DNA of 55,653 nucleotides from Mycobacterium sp. 852002-51057_SCH5723018. GTDB lineage: Bacteria > Actinomycetota > Actinomycetes > Mycobacteriales > Mycobacteriaceae. Positions 45,117 through 54,064 of this stretch are shown piece after piece; within the stretch, counting starts at the first letter, position 1, and each line of letters starts with the position of its first letter. The stretch covers positions 1 through 55,653 of the forward strand of contig NZ_LZIR01000063.1 in assembly GCF_001667035.1 (NCBI RefSeq). Reading direction: 5' to 3'. The notes under the pieces were generated by a model that saw nothing but the letters and a program-made list of their open reading frames with translations, made no database searches and was not told the origin of the DNA. The translations under genes were made by a program, and so were the position numbers.

Positions 45117-45156
45117 TTCCCAACCAACTAGTTGGCTGGACTTGTTGGCTGGACAA
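45112..45156 (+). promoter_or_regulatory. promoter and operator of the Rv1144-like SDR gene
   Basis: A -10 hexamer TATAGT (45112-45117) overlaps the end of mcr (stop 45114-45116). A perfect 12-bp palindrome CCAACTAGTTGG follows at 45124-45135, where transcription should begin, then two copies of GTTGGCTGGAC (45131-45141 and 45144-45154, 13-bp period). The arrangement is typical of a TetR- or GntR-family operator; the regulator is not identifiable. Confidence 0.6.
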
Positions 45157-45171
45157 CAGGAAGGGACTCGC

Positions 45172-45933
45172 ATGGAGATCAAGGACGCCGTCGCCGTCGT
45201 CACCGGGGGCGCCTCCGGCCTGGGCCTGGCCACCACCAAGCGGCTGCTCGACGCGGGCGCGCAGGTGGTGGTGATCGACCTGCGCGGCGAGGAGGCCGTC
45301 CAAGAGCTCGGCGACCGGGCCCGCTTCGTGCAGGCCGACGTCACCGACGAGACCGCCGTCAGCACGGCGCTCGACGCCGCCGAATCGCTGGGCCCGCTGC
45401 GCATCAATGTCAACTGTGCGGGCATCGGCAACGCCATCAAGACGCTCTCCAAGGACGGCCCGTTTCCGCTGGACGCGTTCAAGAAGGTGGTCGGCGTCAA
45501 CCTGATCGGCACGTTCAACGTGCTGCGGCTATCCGCCGAGCGCATCGCCAAGACCGAGCCGATCGGCTCAAATGGAGGAGAGCGCGGCGTCATCATCAAC
45601 ACCGCCTCGGTCGCCGCGTTCGAGGGCCAGATCGGCCAGGCCGCCTACTCGGCGTCCAAGGGCGGCGTGGTCGGCATGACGTTGCCGATCGCCCGCGACC
45701 TGTCCCGCGAGCTCATTCGCGTGGTGACCATTGCGCCCGGGTTGTTCAAGACCCCGCTGCTGGGTTCGCTGCCCGAGGAGGCGCAGCAGTCGCTGGGCAA
45801 GCAGGTACCGCACCCGGCCCGGCTGGGTGATCCCGACGAATACGGGGCGCTCGCCGTGCACATCATCGAAAACCCGATGCTCAACGGCGAGGTCATCCGC
45901 CTGGACGGCGCCATTCGCATGGCGCCGCGCTGA
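45172..45933 (+). CDS. SDR, 3-hydroxyacyl-CoA dehydrogenase type 2-like (Rv1144-like)
   Basis: 253 residues. [20 protein letters not shown] cofactor loop, NCAGIGNA, then [22 protein letters not shown] with the catalytic Ser, Tyr and Lys. The composition resembles HSD17B10-type 3-hydroxyacyl-CoA dehydrogenases, which act on branched or sterol-derived CoA esters, consistent with the neighbouring racemase gene. ATG 45172 has GGAAGGG upstream. It matches Mtb Rv1144 in place and size. A strong terminator follows it. Confidence 0.92.
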   Translation: MEIKDAVAVVTGGASGLGLATTKRLLDAGAQVVVIDLRGEEAVQELGDRARFVQADVTDETAVSTALDAAESLGPLRINVNCAGIGNAIKTLSKDGPFPLDAFKKVVGVNLIGTFNVLRLSAERIAKTEPIGSNGGERGVIINTASVAAFEGQIGQAAYSASKGGVVGMTLPIARDLSRELIRVVTIAPGLFKTPLLGSLPEEAQQSLGKQVPHPARLGDPDEYGALAVHIIENPMLNGEVIRLDGAIRMAPR

Positions 45934-45955
45934 CCGGAACATTCCGGCCGAAAAT

Positions 45956-45984
45956 GAAAGCCCCCCGCTTTGCGGGGGGCTTTC
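45956..45984 (+). terminator. intrinsic-type terminator hairpin
   Basis: A perfect 13-bp stem GAAAGCCCCCCGC / GCGGGGGGCTTTC with a TTT loop lies 22 bp after the SDR stop. There is no U tract, as usual in mycobacteria. A second small palindrome, CCGGAACATTCCGG (45934-45947), sits between the stop codon and the hairpin. Confidence 0.85.
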
Positions 45985-46066
45985 ACCGAACAGGACTCTA
46001 TCGACGGAACCATCGAGTGATGGCGGGTTCGGCCATCAGCAGCCGTGCTAACACGCTCATGGTCGG

Positions 46067-46198
46067 TCAGCTAGCCGTAGGCAGCGGGTGCCAGTCTTCG
46101 AACTGCTCCGAGGTCACGCCTTCCACCAGCATGTCGCCGTGGTAGAGGGCGTCGAAGTCAGCCTTGATGACATCCGCACTCGAGTCGTCGATCCACAT
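46067..46198 (-). CDS. small 43-residue hypothetical protein
   Basis: A complete ATG-to-TGA frame encoding a Trp-, Asp- and Glu-rich peptide that starts MWIDDSSADVIKADFDALYH and ends EQFEDWHPLPTAS. Codon third positions are mostly G/C as in real mycobacterial genes and the composition is soluble and acidic. It lies alone on the minus strand between the terminator after the Rv1144-like gene and the mmpL13 promoter. No ribosome site is clear. It is not recognised; it could be a short conserved mycobacterial protein or a chance frame. Confidence 0.5.
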   Translation of the reverse strand: MWIDDSSADVIKADFDALYHGDMLVEGVTSEQFEDWHPLPTAS

Positions 46199-46429
46199 GA
46201 CACTGAGCGTATGGCCCACCCTTAAGGATTCTTTGAGTCACGATTCGGAAAATGGTGGCAATTTACTGGCGGGTAGGTTTGCGCCAGTCGAGCGCCGGAT
46301 TGCACCCTGGCCGGCCCGGATGCCGCCCAACTTTCTCGCCGAACCCTTAGTGTCCAGCGGGTTTGGACGGCTCGGTGAACGGCTTTGAACCATCCGGGCA
46401 TGCGGCGACGTCATAAAAGTTAGTGTTGT

Positions 46430-46464
46430 TTGACACCTGTAAGTTACCGCTGATAAGTTACCGC
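46430..46464 (+). promoter_or_regulatory. mmpL13 promoter with direct-repeat operator
   Basis: A -35-like TTGACA (46430-46435) is followed 18 bp later by a -10-like TAAGTT (46454-46459). Two direct repeats TAAGTTACCGC (46440-46450 and 46454-46464, 14-bp period) cover the spacer and -10. Bound by a TetR-type protein they would block the promoter; the TetR gene of the same operon is the natural candidate. Confidence 0.6.
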
Positions 46465-46517
46465 GGATAGGGTGACGGGGGAGCGTGACCTGCACCGGCG
46501 GCGGAAGGACCGGACCC

Positions 46518-48851
46518 ATGCTGGAAGCGATCGCTCGCCTGGCCATCGCGGCGCCGCGCCGAATAATCGGAGTCGGCGTCCTGGTCTTCATCGCCGCGGC
46601 GATCTTCGGCCTTCCCGTCGCCAAGAGCCTGGCCCCCGGGGGCTTTCAGGATCCAGCTTCGGAGTCTGCCCGCGCGATCCAGACCTTGACCGACAAGTTC
46701 GGCCAGAGCGGCCAGCAGATGCTGATCGTGGTCACGTCGCCCGCCGGCGCCAACAGCGAACAAGCCCACAAGGTCGCCACCGACCTGATCGGCGATTTGC
46801 AGAAGTCGCCGCTGGTCTACAACGTGACCTCGGCATGGACCGCGCCACCGCCGGCCACAGCCGGCCTGACCAGCACAGACGGCAAGTCGGGCCTGATCGT
46901 GGTCAACCTCAAGGGCGGCGAGAACTTCGTCCAGAAAAATGCCCAGACCTTGTCGGACGAGTTCGTCCACGACCGCGACGGGGTCAGCGTGCGCGCCGGG
47001 GGCGCGGCGATGGAGTACGCCCAGATCAACAAGCAAAACCAGGACGACCTCGTGGTCATGGAGATGATCGCGATCCCGTTCAGCTTCGCGGTGCTGGTGT
47101 GGGTGTTCGGCGGGCTGCTGGCGGCGGCGCTGCCGATGACCCTCGGCGCACTGGCCGTCGTCGGCTCGATGTCCGTGCTGCGGCTGGTCACCTTCACCAC
47201 CGAGGTGTCGATCTTCGCGCTCAACCTGAGCACCGCGCTGGGCCTGGCGCTGGCCATCGACTACACACTGCTGATCCTCAGCCGCTATCGTGACGAGCTG
47301 GCGGAGGGCAGTGACCGGAACCAAGCGCTGATCCGCACGATGGTCACCTCCGGCCGCACCGTGCTGTTCTCCGCGGTCACCGTGGCGTTGTCGATGTCGG
47401 CGACGGTCGCCTTCCCGATGTACTTCCTCAAGTCGTTCGCCTACGCCGGCGTGGCCACCGTCGCGTTCGTCGCGACCGCGTCCATCTTGATCACCCCGGC
47501 CGCGATCGTGCTGCTGGGTTCGCGGTTGGACTCGCTGGACGTCCGGCGGCTGTTGCGGCGGGCATTGCGCCGCCCCGAGCCGGCGCACAAGCCGGTCGAG
47601 CAGTTGTTCTGGTACCGGTCGAGCAAGTTCGTGATGCGACGCTGGCTGCCCATCGGCCTGGCCGTCGTGGCGCTGCTGCTCCTGCTCGGGCTTCCCTTCA
47701 CGACGGTGAGGTGGGGGTTCCCCGATGACCGGGTGCTGCCGCGATCGGCGTCGGCGCATCAGGTCGGTGACCAGATGCGCAGCGACTTCGTGAACGACTC
47801 CGCGACCGCGGTGCCCGTCGTCATCCCCGACGCCCGCGGTCTTGACCCGGTGGCCCTGGACAAATACGCCGCCGACCTGTCGCGGGTCGTTGACGTGTCC
47901 GGGGTGTCGGCGCCGAGCGGGGCCTTCGTGCACGGGAACCGGGTGGGGCCACCCACGGGGGCCACCGGGGTCGCCGACGGCAGCGCCTTTTTGACCGTCA
48001 ACAGCACCGCGCCGCTGTTCTCCCAGGCCTCCGACACGCAGCTGAAGCGGCTGCACCAGGTGCCCGGGCCGGCCGGCCGGTCCGTCGAGATGGCCGGCGT
48101 TGCCCAGGTCAACCGTGACAGCGTCGACGCGGTGACGGAGCGACTTCCGCTGGTGCTGGGGCTGATGGCGGCCATCACCTTCGTGTTGCTGTTCCTGCTG
48201 ACCGGCAGCGTGGTGCTGCCGGTGAAGGCGCTGCTGTGCAACGTGCTGTCGTTGACCGCGGCGTTCGGCGCACTGGTGTGGATATTCCAGGACGGCCATC
48301 TGGGCGCGCTGGGAACGACTCCGAGCGGCACGTTGGTGGCCAACATGCCGGTGCTGCTGTTCTGCATCGCTTTCGGGCTGTCGATGGACTACGAGGTGTT
48401 CCTCGTGTCCAGGATCCGCGAGTACTGGCTGGCCTCCGGGGCAGCCCGTCCGGCGAAACCCACCCCGGCCGAGGCGCACGCCGCCAACGACGAGAGCGTG
48501 GCGCTCGGCGTGGCCCGCACCGGCCGGGTGATCACCGCGGCCGCGTTGGTGATGTCGATGTCGTTCGCCGCGCTGATCGCCGCGCATGTGTCGTTCATGC
48601 GGATGTTCGGCCTGGGGCTTACGCTTGCCGTGTTCGTGGACGCGACGCTGGTGCGGATGGTGCTGGTTCCGGCGTTCATGCATGTGATGGGCCGCTGGAA
48701 TTGGTGGGCGCCAAAGCCTTTGGTGTGGCTGCATGAGCGGTTCGGCATCAGCGAGGGGCCGGCCGAAGAGGTCGGGCACGAAGAGCCGCCCGAGGAGCCG
48801 GTGCAACACAACGGACGTGCGGTCAGGGAGCCGGTGACCAAAATTGGTTAG
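46518..48851 (+). CDS. mmpL13: MMPL family RND transporter MmpL13 (intact)
   Basis: 777 residues with the RND pattern: one N-terminal transmembrane helix (RIIGVGVLVFIAAAIFGLPV), a periplasmic domain, five helices, a second periplasmic domain, then a second helix set ending near residue 740. Asp-Tyr pairs in helices IV and X that couple to protons are visible as LALAIDYTLLILSRYRDE and IAFGLSMDYEVFLVSRIRE. ATG 46518 has GGAAGGA upstream. In Mtb this gene is recalled as split into mmpL13a and mmpL13b (Rv1145, Rv1146); here it is one frame. First gene of an operon with a TetR and a methyltransferase; exported lipid unknown. Confidence 0.92.
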   Translation: MLEAIARLAIAAPRRIIGVGVLVFIAAAIFGLPVAKSLAPGGFQDPASESARAIQTLTDKFGQSGQQMLIVVTSPAGANSEQAHKVATDLIGDLQKSPLVYNVTSAWTAPPPATAGLTSTDGKSGLIVVNLKGGENFVQKNAQTLSDEFVHDRDGVSVRAGGAAMEYAQINKQNQDDLVVMEMIAIPFSFAVLVWVFGGLLAAALPMTLGALAVVGSMSVLRLVTFTTEVSIFALNLSTALGLALAIDYTLLILSRYRDELAEGSDRNQALIRTMVTSGRTVLFSAVTVALSMSATVAFPMYFLKSFAYAGVATVAFVATASILITPAAIVLLGSRLDSLDVRRLLRRALRRPEPAHKPVEQLFWYRSSKFVMRRWLPIGLAVVALLLLLGLPFTTVRWGFPDDRVLPRSASAHQVGDQMRSDFVNDSATAVPVVIPDARGLDPVALDKYAADLSRVVDVSGVSAPSGAFVHGNRVGPPTGATGVADGSAFLTVNSTAPLFSQASDTQLKRLHQVPGPAGRSVEMAGVAQVNRDSVDAVTERLPLVLGLMAAITFVLLFLLTGSVVLPVKALLCNVLSLTAAFGALVWIFQDGHLGALGTTPSGTLVANMPVLLFCIAFGLSMDYEVFLVSRIREYWLASGAARPAKPTPAEAHAANDESVALGVARTGRVITAAALVMSMSFAALIAAHVSFMRMFGLGLTLAVFVDATLVRMVLVPAFMHVMGRWNWWAPKPLVWLHERFGISEGPAEEVGHEEPPEEPVQHNGRAVREPVTKIG

Positions 48852-48852
48852 C

Positions 48853-49551
48853 GTGTCGATCGACGGTCCTCGCCGCGCCAGGGCCCCCCGTGGGTCCGGC
48901 GATCGGCTTCGCGACGAGATTCTGGACGCGGCGACCGCGCTGCTGCTGGAAACCGGACATGTCAAGTCGGTGTCGATCCGGTCGGTGGCGCAAAGCGTCG
49001 GTGTCACTCCGCCGTCGATCTATCTGCATTTCGCCGACAAAGACGCGCTGATGGACGCGGTGTGCGCCCGCTACTTCGAAAAGCTCAACCTGGAAATGCA
49101 ACGCATGGCCGCCGAGCACACCTCTTCGGTGGATGTGTTGCGTGCCCAGGGGCTGGTCTACGTCCGGTTCGCCACCCAAAATCCGGAGTTGTACCGGATC
49201 GCCACGATGGACGAGTGGCGCTCCGGACGCGACATCGACACCACGCTGGACACCTCGGCGTTCAAGCACATGCGGGCCACCGTGCAGAAGCTGATGGACG
49301 AGGGGATCTACCTGCCCGACGACCCGACCACCGTCGCCCTGGAAATCTGGAGCGCGGCGCATGGGGCGGCGGCCATGCTGATTACCAAGCCGCACTTACC
49401 TTTTGGCGATGCCGAGGCGTTCGCCGACCGGGTGCTGTCCGCGGTCTTCTGCGGGCAACTGGTGCTCGGGTATTGCGGCGCGGACGCCACACCCCAGAAG
49501 TTGGCCTCCTGGGTGAACGCCCATCGGCCCGCGCAGGAGCCGCGGGCATGA
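48853..49551 (+). CDS. TetR family regulator, probably local repressor of the mmpL13 operon
   Basis: About 232 residues with the N-terminal HTH (DEILDAATALLLETGHVKSV ... PSIYLHFADKDALM, about 22-70) and a helical ligand domain with the TetR C-terminal pattern (TVALEIWSAAHGAAAMLITK). GTG 48853 begins two bases after the mmpL13 stop; TTG 48844 is an unlikely longer start. Direct-repeat operator sites in the mmpL13 promoter make it a likely autogenous repressor. Its TGA overlaps the methyltransferase ATG. From memory it is not present between mmpL13b and Rv1147 in Mtb. Confidence 0.88.
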   Translation: MSIDGPRRARAPRGSGDRLRDEILDAATALLLETGHVKSVSIRSVAQSVGVTPPSIYLHFADKDALMDAVCARYFEKLNLEMQRMAAEHTSSVDVLRAQGLVYVRFATQNPELYRIATMDEWRSGRDIDTTLDTSAFKHMRATVQKLMDEGIYLPDDPTTVALEIWSAAHGAAAMLITKPHLPFGDAEAFADRVLSAVFCGQLVLGYCGADATPQKLASWVNAHRPAQEPRA

Positions 49552-50195
49552 CGCAGATGGCGCCGTCGCGGATCGACAATCCGTTTTTCGCGCGCGTCTG
49601 GCCCGTCGTCGCCAGGCATGAAACCGAGGCGGTGCGAGCCCTGCGCCGGGAGAACCTGGCCGGATTGTCGGGTCGGGTGCTGGAGGTCGGCGCGGGCGTG
49701 GGGACGAACTTCGCCAACTACCCCGCCGCCGTCAAACAGGTGATCGCGGTGGAACCCGAGCCGCGACTGGCCGCACAGGCCCATGCGGCGGCCGCCGCGG
49801 CGCCCGTGCCGGTCGTCGTGATGGGGGAGACCGCGGAGGGGTTCGGCGACGGGGAGCCGGAGCCGTTTGACGCGGTGGTGTGCTCGCTGGTGTTGTGCTC
49901 GGTGCGCGATCCGGCCGGGGTGCTGCGGCGGCTGTATTCGCTTTTGCGGCCCGGGGGGCAGCTGCGGTATCTCGAGCATGTGGCCAGCGCCGGCGTGCAG
50001 GGCCGGTGGCAGCGGATCGCCGACGCGACGTTGTGGCCAAAGTTGTTCGGTAACTGCCACACCCATCGCGATACCGAGCGTGCGATCGTCGACGCCGGAT
50101 TCGAGGTGGACACGTCGCGCAGGGAGTGGACGTTGCCGATCTGGGCGCCGTTGCCGGTGTCGGAGTTGGCGCTGGGCCGGGCGCGCAGGCCTTGA
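49548..50195 (+). CDS. class I SAM-dependent methyltransferase (Rv1147-like)
   Basis: 215 residues. SAM-binding loop LEVGAGVGTNFANYP (motif I, about 43-57), acidic loop IAVEPEPRLAAQA, and LLRPGGQLRYLEHVAS, which is characteristic of the Methyltransf_11 / UbiE-like family. Same size and place as Mtb Rv1147. ATGA overlap with the TetR gene shows it belongs to the mmpL13 operon; it may methylate the lipid or small molecule exported by MmpL13. Confidence 0.88.
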   Translation: MTQMAPSRIDNPFFARVWPVVARHETEAVRALRRENLAGLSGRVLEVGAGVGTNFANYPAAVKQVIAVEPEPRLAAQAHAAAAAAPVPVVVMGETAEGFGDGEPEPFDAVVCSLVLCSVRDPAGVLRRLYSLLRPGGQLRYLEHVASAGVQGRWQRIADATLWPKLFGNCHTHRDTERAIVDAGFEVDTSRREWTLPIWAPLPVSELALGRARRP

Positions 50196-50290
50196 TTGCT
50201 TTGCGGTGCACCGAGACTGCGCTCAGCGCGTGGTTCGGCGACTGGATAGCGATCTGTGCGCAGGCTCGATGCGACTGCCGCGGGCGCGAG

Positions 50291-51004
50291 CTATCCCAGC
50301 AGCGCGGGCAGGCGCTGCAGTAGCCCGGGCAGGGCCTGGCTCGCGGTCTCGCGGATGCTGATCGTGGCGCTCCGGGACAGCGGGGTGGACTCGGGGTTCA
50401 CCTCGATGACGGCCACGCCGCGCGACAGGGCCAGGTCGGGTAGGCCGGCAGCCGGGTAAACGATCGCCGACGTCCCCACCACCACCATCACGTCGGCGGC
50501 TTCGGTCGCCTCGACCGCACGCTGCCAGGGCTCGTCGGGCAGCGGCTCGCCGAACCACACGATGTCGGGCCGGATCATCGCCCCGCAGTGGCAGATCGGG
50601 GGTTCGACCTCGATCGCCGGTTCGGGCATTTCGGGCAGCGCGCCGGTATACGGCATATCGCAACGCTCGCAACGGAATTCGAAGAGGCTGCCATGCAGGT
50701 GATGTACCGGCGTGCTGCCGGCGCGCTCGTGCAAGTCGTCGACGTTCTGGGTGATGACGCTGACCTCGACATGGTCTTGCCAGGCGGCGATCGCGCGGTG
50801 GCCGGCGTTGGGCTGCACCTTGGCCACCAGGTAATGGCGCCACAGATACCAGCCCCAGACCCGCTCGGGGTTGCTGCGCCACCCTTGCGTGCTGGACAGC
50901 TCGTAGGGGTCGAAACGGGCCCACAACCCGTTCTTGTCGTCCCGGAAGGTCGGCACGCCGCTCTCCGCGGAAATCCCTGCGCCGCTGAGCACCGTCACAC
51001 GCAT
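50291..51004 (-). CDS. cobB: NAD-dependent protein deacylase (sirtuin, CobB/Rv1151c type)
   Basis: 237 residues. NAD-binding [14 protein letters not shown], active-site [12 protein letters not shown] and [14 protein letters not shown], with zinc cysteines RCERC and ICHCG. WYLWRH carries the Tyr and Arg (YxxR) that mark Sirt5-type desuccinylases. Removes acetyl or succinyl groups from lysines and is the single recognised sirtuin of Mtb (Rv1151c). ATG 51004, divergent from the GntR gene with a 47-bp promoter region. Confidence 0.93.
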   Translation of the reverse strand: MRVTVLSGAGISAESGVPTFRDDKNGLWARFDPYELSSTQGWRSNPERVWGWYLWRHYLVAKVQPNAGHRAIAAWQDHVEVSVITQNVDDLHERAGSTPVHHLHGSLFEFRCERCDMPYTGALPEMPEPAIEVEPPICHCGAMIRPDIVWFGEPLPDEPWQRAVEATEAADVMVVVGTSAIVYPAAGLPDLALSRGVAVIEVNPESTPLSRSATISIRETASQALPGLLQRLPALLG

Positions 51005-51039
51005 CCCACAAACATAGCCGTGCGCAGCGGTTACTGGGT

Positions 51040-51045
51040 GATACT
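51040..51045 (+). promoter_or_regulatory. -10 element, probably leaderless GntR transcript
   Basis: GATACT ends seven bases before the GTG start codon of the GntR gene, so the transcript likely begins at or next to the start codon (leaderless), a common form in mycobacteria. No distinct ribosome site precedes the GTG. Confidence 0.45.
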
Positions 51046-51051
51046 GGTTGT

Positions 51052-51417
51052 GTGGAGCTGCGGGATTTGTTACGGGTGGATGTCAAGGCGGGCAAGCCGA
51101 TGTTCGACCAGCTCAGGAACCAGGTGATCGACGGAGTCCGGAGCGGAGCACTGCCGCCCGGCACCAGGCTCCCGACGGTGCGTGATCTGGCTGGTCAGCT
51201 CGGCGTCGCGGCCAACACCGTGGCCCGCGCCTACCGTGAGCTGGAGTCCGCGGCGATCGTCGAAACGCGTGGGCGATTCGGCACTTTCATCTCGCGCTTC
51301 GACCCCACCGACGCGGCGATGGCGGCCGCAGCCAAGGAGTACGTCGAGGTGGCCCGCGCGTTGGGCCTGACCAAGTCCGACGCGATGCGCTACCTGACGA
51401 ACGTGCCGGATGACTAA
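51052..51417 (+). CDS. GntR family regulator (YtrA-like short subgroup, Rv1152-like)
   Basis: 121 residues: w[23 protein letters not shown] ... [38 protein letters not shown], plus a short ~45-residue helical tail, so a YtrA-type GntR protein without a large effector domain. Equivalent of Mtb Rv1152 in place and size. GTG at 51052. Divergent from the sirtuin gene; could autoregulate. Confidence 0.92.
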   Translation: MELRDLLRVDVKAGKPMFDQLRNQVIDGVRSGALPPGTRLPTVRDLAGQLGVAANTVARAYRELESAAIVETRGRFGTFISRFDPTDAAMAAAAKEYVEVARALGLTKSDAMRYLTNVPDD

Positions 51418-51449
51418 GGGAATTCGCTTGGTGCGCTAGGTGATTGGCT

Positions 51450-51971
51450 TCACCGCAACACCTTGGCCAGCGTGCGCAGATTGCGGGTCGTCGTCGAGGA
51501 CTTGTAGCGCGGCTTGCCCATCGTCTTGCCGATCGTGCTGTCCAGGGTGTTGCCCTTGGGCACCTGCCAATAGAGGACGCCTTCACCCCGGCTGATCCTC
51601 TCGTCCGGATCGGCATCCTCGCCCAGCTTGGCCAGCTCGTCGAGCACCGCCTTGTCGGCGACGAAGGTGACGTAGGACTGCCACCCATCGACCTCGCGCT
51701 CGAAGGGGTAGCCATCCAAGACGGCACGCAGCGTATCGATGTCGTACACCAGCACCCACGCGTCATAGCCGAACCGCTCGCGCAACGTCGCTTCGGCCTT
51801 CTTGCGCACCGCGGCCGCTCCCGCGGACGACTCCAGCAGCACGTTGCCGGTCGCCAAAATGGTGCGCACGTTGGCGAACCCGGCGTCGGTAAACGCGACC
51901 GCCACCTCCGACATTTTGAGGTTGACGCCCCCGACGTTGACGCCGCGCAGGAACGCCACGTACTTGCTCAT
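51450..51971 (-). CDS. DUF1697 family protein
   Basis: 173 residues beginning MSKYVAFLRGVNVGGVNLKM, which is the hallmark of DUF1697, then NVRTILATGNVLLESSAG and a C-terminal YWQVPKGNTLDSTIGKTMGK. No known catalytic residues and no defined function. ATG 51971. Divergent from the Rv1155-like gene; I do not recall an equivalent at this spot in Mtb. Confidence 0.92.
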   Translation of the reverse strand: MSKYVAFLRGVNVGGVNLKMSEVAVAFTDAGFANVRTILATGNVLLESSAGAAAVRKKAEATLRERFGYDAWVLVYDIDTLRAVLDGYPFEREVDGWQSYVTFVADKAVLDELAKLGEDADPDERISRGEGVLYWQVPKGNTLDSTIGKTMGKPRYKSSTTTRNLRTLAKVLR

Positions 51972-51994
51972 GTACCGATTTCACCACGACGTAG

Positions 51995-52447
<453 letters not shown>

Positions 52448-52488
52448 AACCGCAAGCCATCCTCGCCCGTCCCGGCTAGGCTGCCGCT

Positions 52489-52668
52489 ATGGCCGCATCG
52501 AAGCCTCGGCAAGAGGACGACACGAAGCGCAAGTTCCGCGAAGCGCTCGAGCGCAAGAACGCCAAGTCGGCGGGCGGATCCGACCACAAGGACGGCGGCG
52601 GCGACAAACAACCGCGGGCCCACGGTCCGGTGGAGAACCGTCGCGAATTCCGCCGCAAGAGCGGGTAG
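52489..52668 (+). CDS. DUF5302 small protein
   Basis: 59 residues: MAASKPRQEDDTKRKFREAL, then Lys/Asp/Gly-rich sequence, ending GPVENRREFRRKSG, the conserved tail of DUF5302 proteins. Highly charged, probably disordered; function unknown. It follows the Rv1155-like gene by 41 bp on the same strand, the position of a small Mtb gene next to Rv1155. Confidence 0.85.
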   Translation: MAASKPRQEDDTKRKFREALERKNAKSAGGSDHKDGGGDKQPRAHGPVENRREFRRKSG

Positions 52669-52714
52669 GCCGGACATGCTTGCCGCGCAAGGTCTCGGGC
52701 GAGCCGGAGTCGAG

Positions 52715-53251
52715 CTAACCCCGGCCTTTGGGCGGTGTGAATAGGCTGATCGAAGGGTCGGCCTGGCTTGGCTTGCCGCGCATGCTTCCTCGGGTGCTGG
52801 GGTGTCCGAAGTTCACCCGGGAGGGGTCGTTTTGGTACGCCCAGTCCGCCACGATGGTGCGTTGGCTGAACTTCCACCGACCGTCGTGCTTGGTGTACTT
52901 GTCCAGGTACCGCCCGCCGATGATGACGTCTAAATCCTGTTCGGGACCGGCGAAGGTGTGAAACACCAGGCAGTAGATCTCACCGCGGGCCGTCTCGCCC
53001 TCGATCGCGAAGTTCGTCGTGGTGATGTTGTGTTGCGAGACACGCACATACGGTTCCGCAGCCTGTAGTTGCGCGATGAACTGCTCGACGCCGCCCGTCG
53101 AGAACGCGCCGTGCGAGTCGGTCGCGTCGGGGTGGTACAGGCCCCGAAGCGCTTCATAATCGGCGCGGTCGACGGCCCGGCAATAGTTGTTGACGAGCTG
53201 ATGCAGCTCGTCTCGGTCCAGCATCAGCGTCAATCTGGCTTCGTCCACCAC
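52715..53251 (-). CDS. SnoaL-like / NTF2-fold protein
   Basis: 178 residues. SnoaL_4 pattern LDRDELHQLVNNYCRAVDRADYEALRGLYHPDATDSHGAF, then a NTF2 sheet (VSQHNITTTNFAIEGETARGEIYCLVFH; GRYLDKYTKHDGRWKFSQR). Members include ring-hydroxylating dioxygenase beta-like subunits, dehydratases and polyketide cyclases. The start may be GTG 53251 or ATG 53224 (MLDRDEL). Not paired with an oxygenase here; role unknown. Confidence 0.85.
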   Translation of the reverse strand: MVDEARLTLMLDRDELHQLVNNYCRAVDRADYEALRGLYHPDATDSHGAFSTGGVEQFIAQLQAAEPYVRVSQHNITTTNFAIEGETARGEIYCLVFHTFAGPEQDLDVIIGGRYLDKYTKHDGRWKFSQRTIVADWAYQNDPSRVNFGHPSTRGSMRGKPSQADPSISLFTPPKGRG

Positions 53252-53336
53252 CAGGCCACGGTAACTCGGGCGGTTCGGGTGGTTAGTGTCGAACCGATAG
53301 GTCTCGGTCGTAGGGTGTTCAGCGGAAGGAAGGTCG

Positions 53337-53921
53337 TTGACGGTGAAACTTTGTCTCGCTCAAGATCCTGACGCCGACGCGCTGCTGGACGACGATCCGT
53401 TCGCACTGCTGATCGGCATGCTCCTCGACCAACAAGTGCCCTTCGAAACGGCCTTCGCGGGACCGAAGAAGATCGCTGACCGGATGGGCGGCTTGGACGC
53501 CGGCAAGATCGCCGACTACGACCCGGAGAAGTTCGCGGCGCTGTGCGCCGAAAGGCCTGCGGTGCACCGCTTTCCGGGATCGATGGCCAAGCGGATCCAG
53601 TCCTTGGCCCAGATCATCGTGGACCGCTACGACGGCGATGCGGCCGGGTTGTGGACGGCCGGCGAGCCCGACGGTTCCGAGCTGCTGCGGCGGCTCAAGG
53701 GGCTACCCGGGTTCGGCGAGCAGAAGGCGAAGATCTTTCTGGCCTTGCTGGGCAAGCAGTACGGCGTGACGCCGACGGGCTGGCGGGCGGCGGCCGGGGA
53801 TTTCGGCAAGGCCGGCACCCACCTGTCCGTCGCCGATATTGTTGACGAACGTTCGCTTGGGCAGGTGCGGTCGTACAAAAAGCAGATGAAGGCAGCAGCG
53901 AAGGGAAAGGCGGCAACGTGA
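53337..53921 (+). CDS. HhH-GPD-type base excision DNA repair protein (Rv1156-like)
   Basis: 194 residues. Helix-hairpin-helix LPGFGEQKAKIFLALLGK and N-terminal PFALLIGMLLDQQVPFETAF fit an HhH-GPD glycosylase-like protein. Mtb counterpart Rv1156. The iron-sulfur loop and the catalytic Asp/Lys of classical glycosylases are not evident, so activity is unproven. TTG 53337 or GTG 53343 start; GGAAGG lies upstream. Confidence 0.85.
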   Translation: MTVKLCLAQDPDADALLDDDPFALLIGMLLDQQVPFETAFAGPKKIADRMGGLDAGKIADYDPEKFAALCAERPAVHRFPGSMAKRIQSLAQIIVDRYDGDAAGLWTAGEPDGSELLRRLKGLPGFGEQKAKIFLALLGKQYGVTPTGWRAAAGDFGKAGTHLSVADIVDERSLGQVRSYKKQMKAAAKGKAAT

Positions 53922-54064
53922 AGACACACATAACGTGTCCGTGCGGCGAAGCCATCGTCGGCAAGGACGAGGACGAGCTGGTCGAACTGACCCAGGACCA
54001 CCTTGCCAGCGTTCATCCGGGCCTGGAGTACGACCGCGACGCCATCTTGTTCATGGCGTACTAA
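53918..54064 (+). CDS. DUF1059 small cysteine-containing protein
   Basis: 48 residues MKTHITCPCGEAIVGKDEDE ... HPGLEYDRDAILFMAY. The CPCG pair and HxxxxHP form a small DUF1059 metal-binding-type domain. GTG 53918 overlaps the TGA of the HhH-GPD gene, so translationally coupled. Function unknown. Ends 4 bp into the convergent MarR gene. Confidence 0.85.
   Translation: MKTHITCPCGEAIVGKDEDELVELTQDHLASVHPGLEYDRDAILFMAY

Noticed and set aside
46458..49007. 849-codon minus-strand frame across mmpL13
   Set aside because: Arg/His/Gln-rich shadow of the RND transporter on the plus strand, without any recognisable domain.
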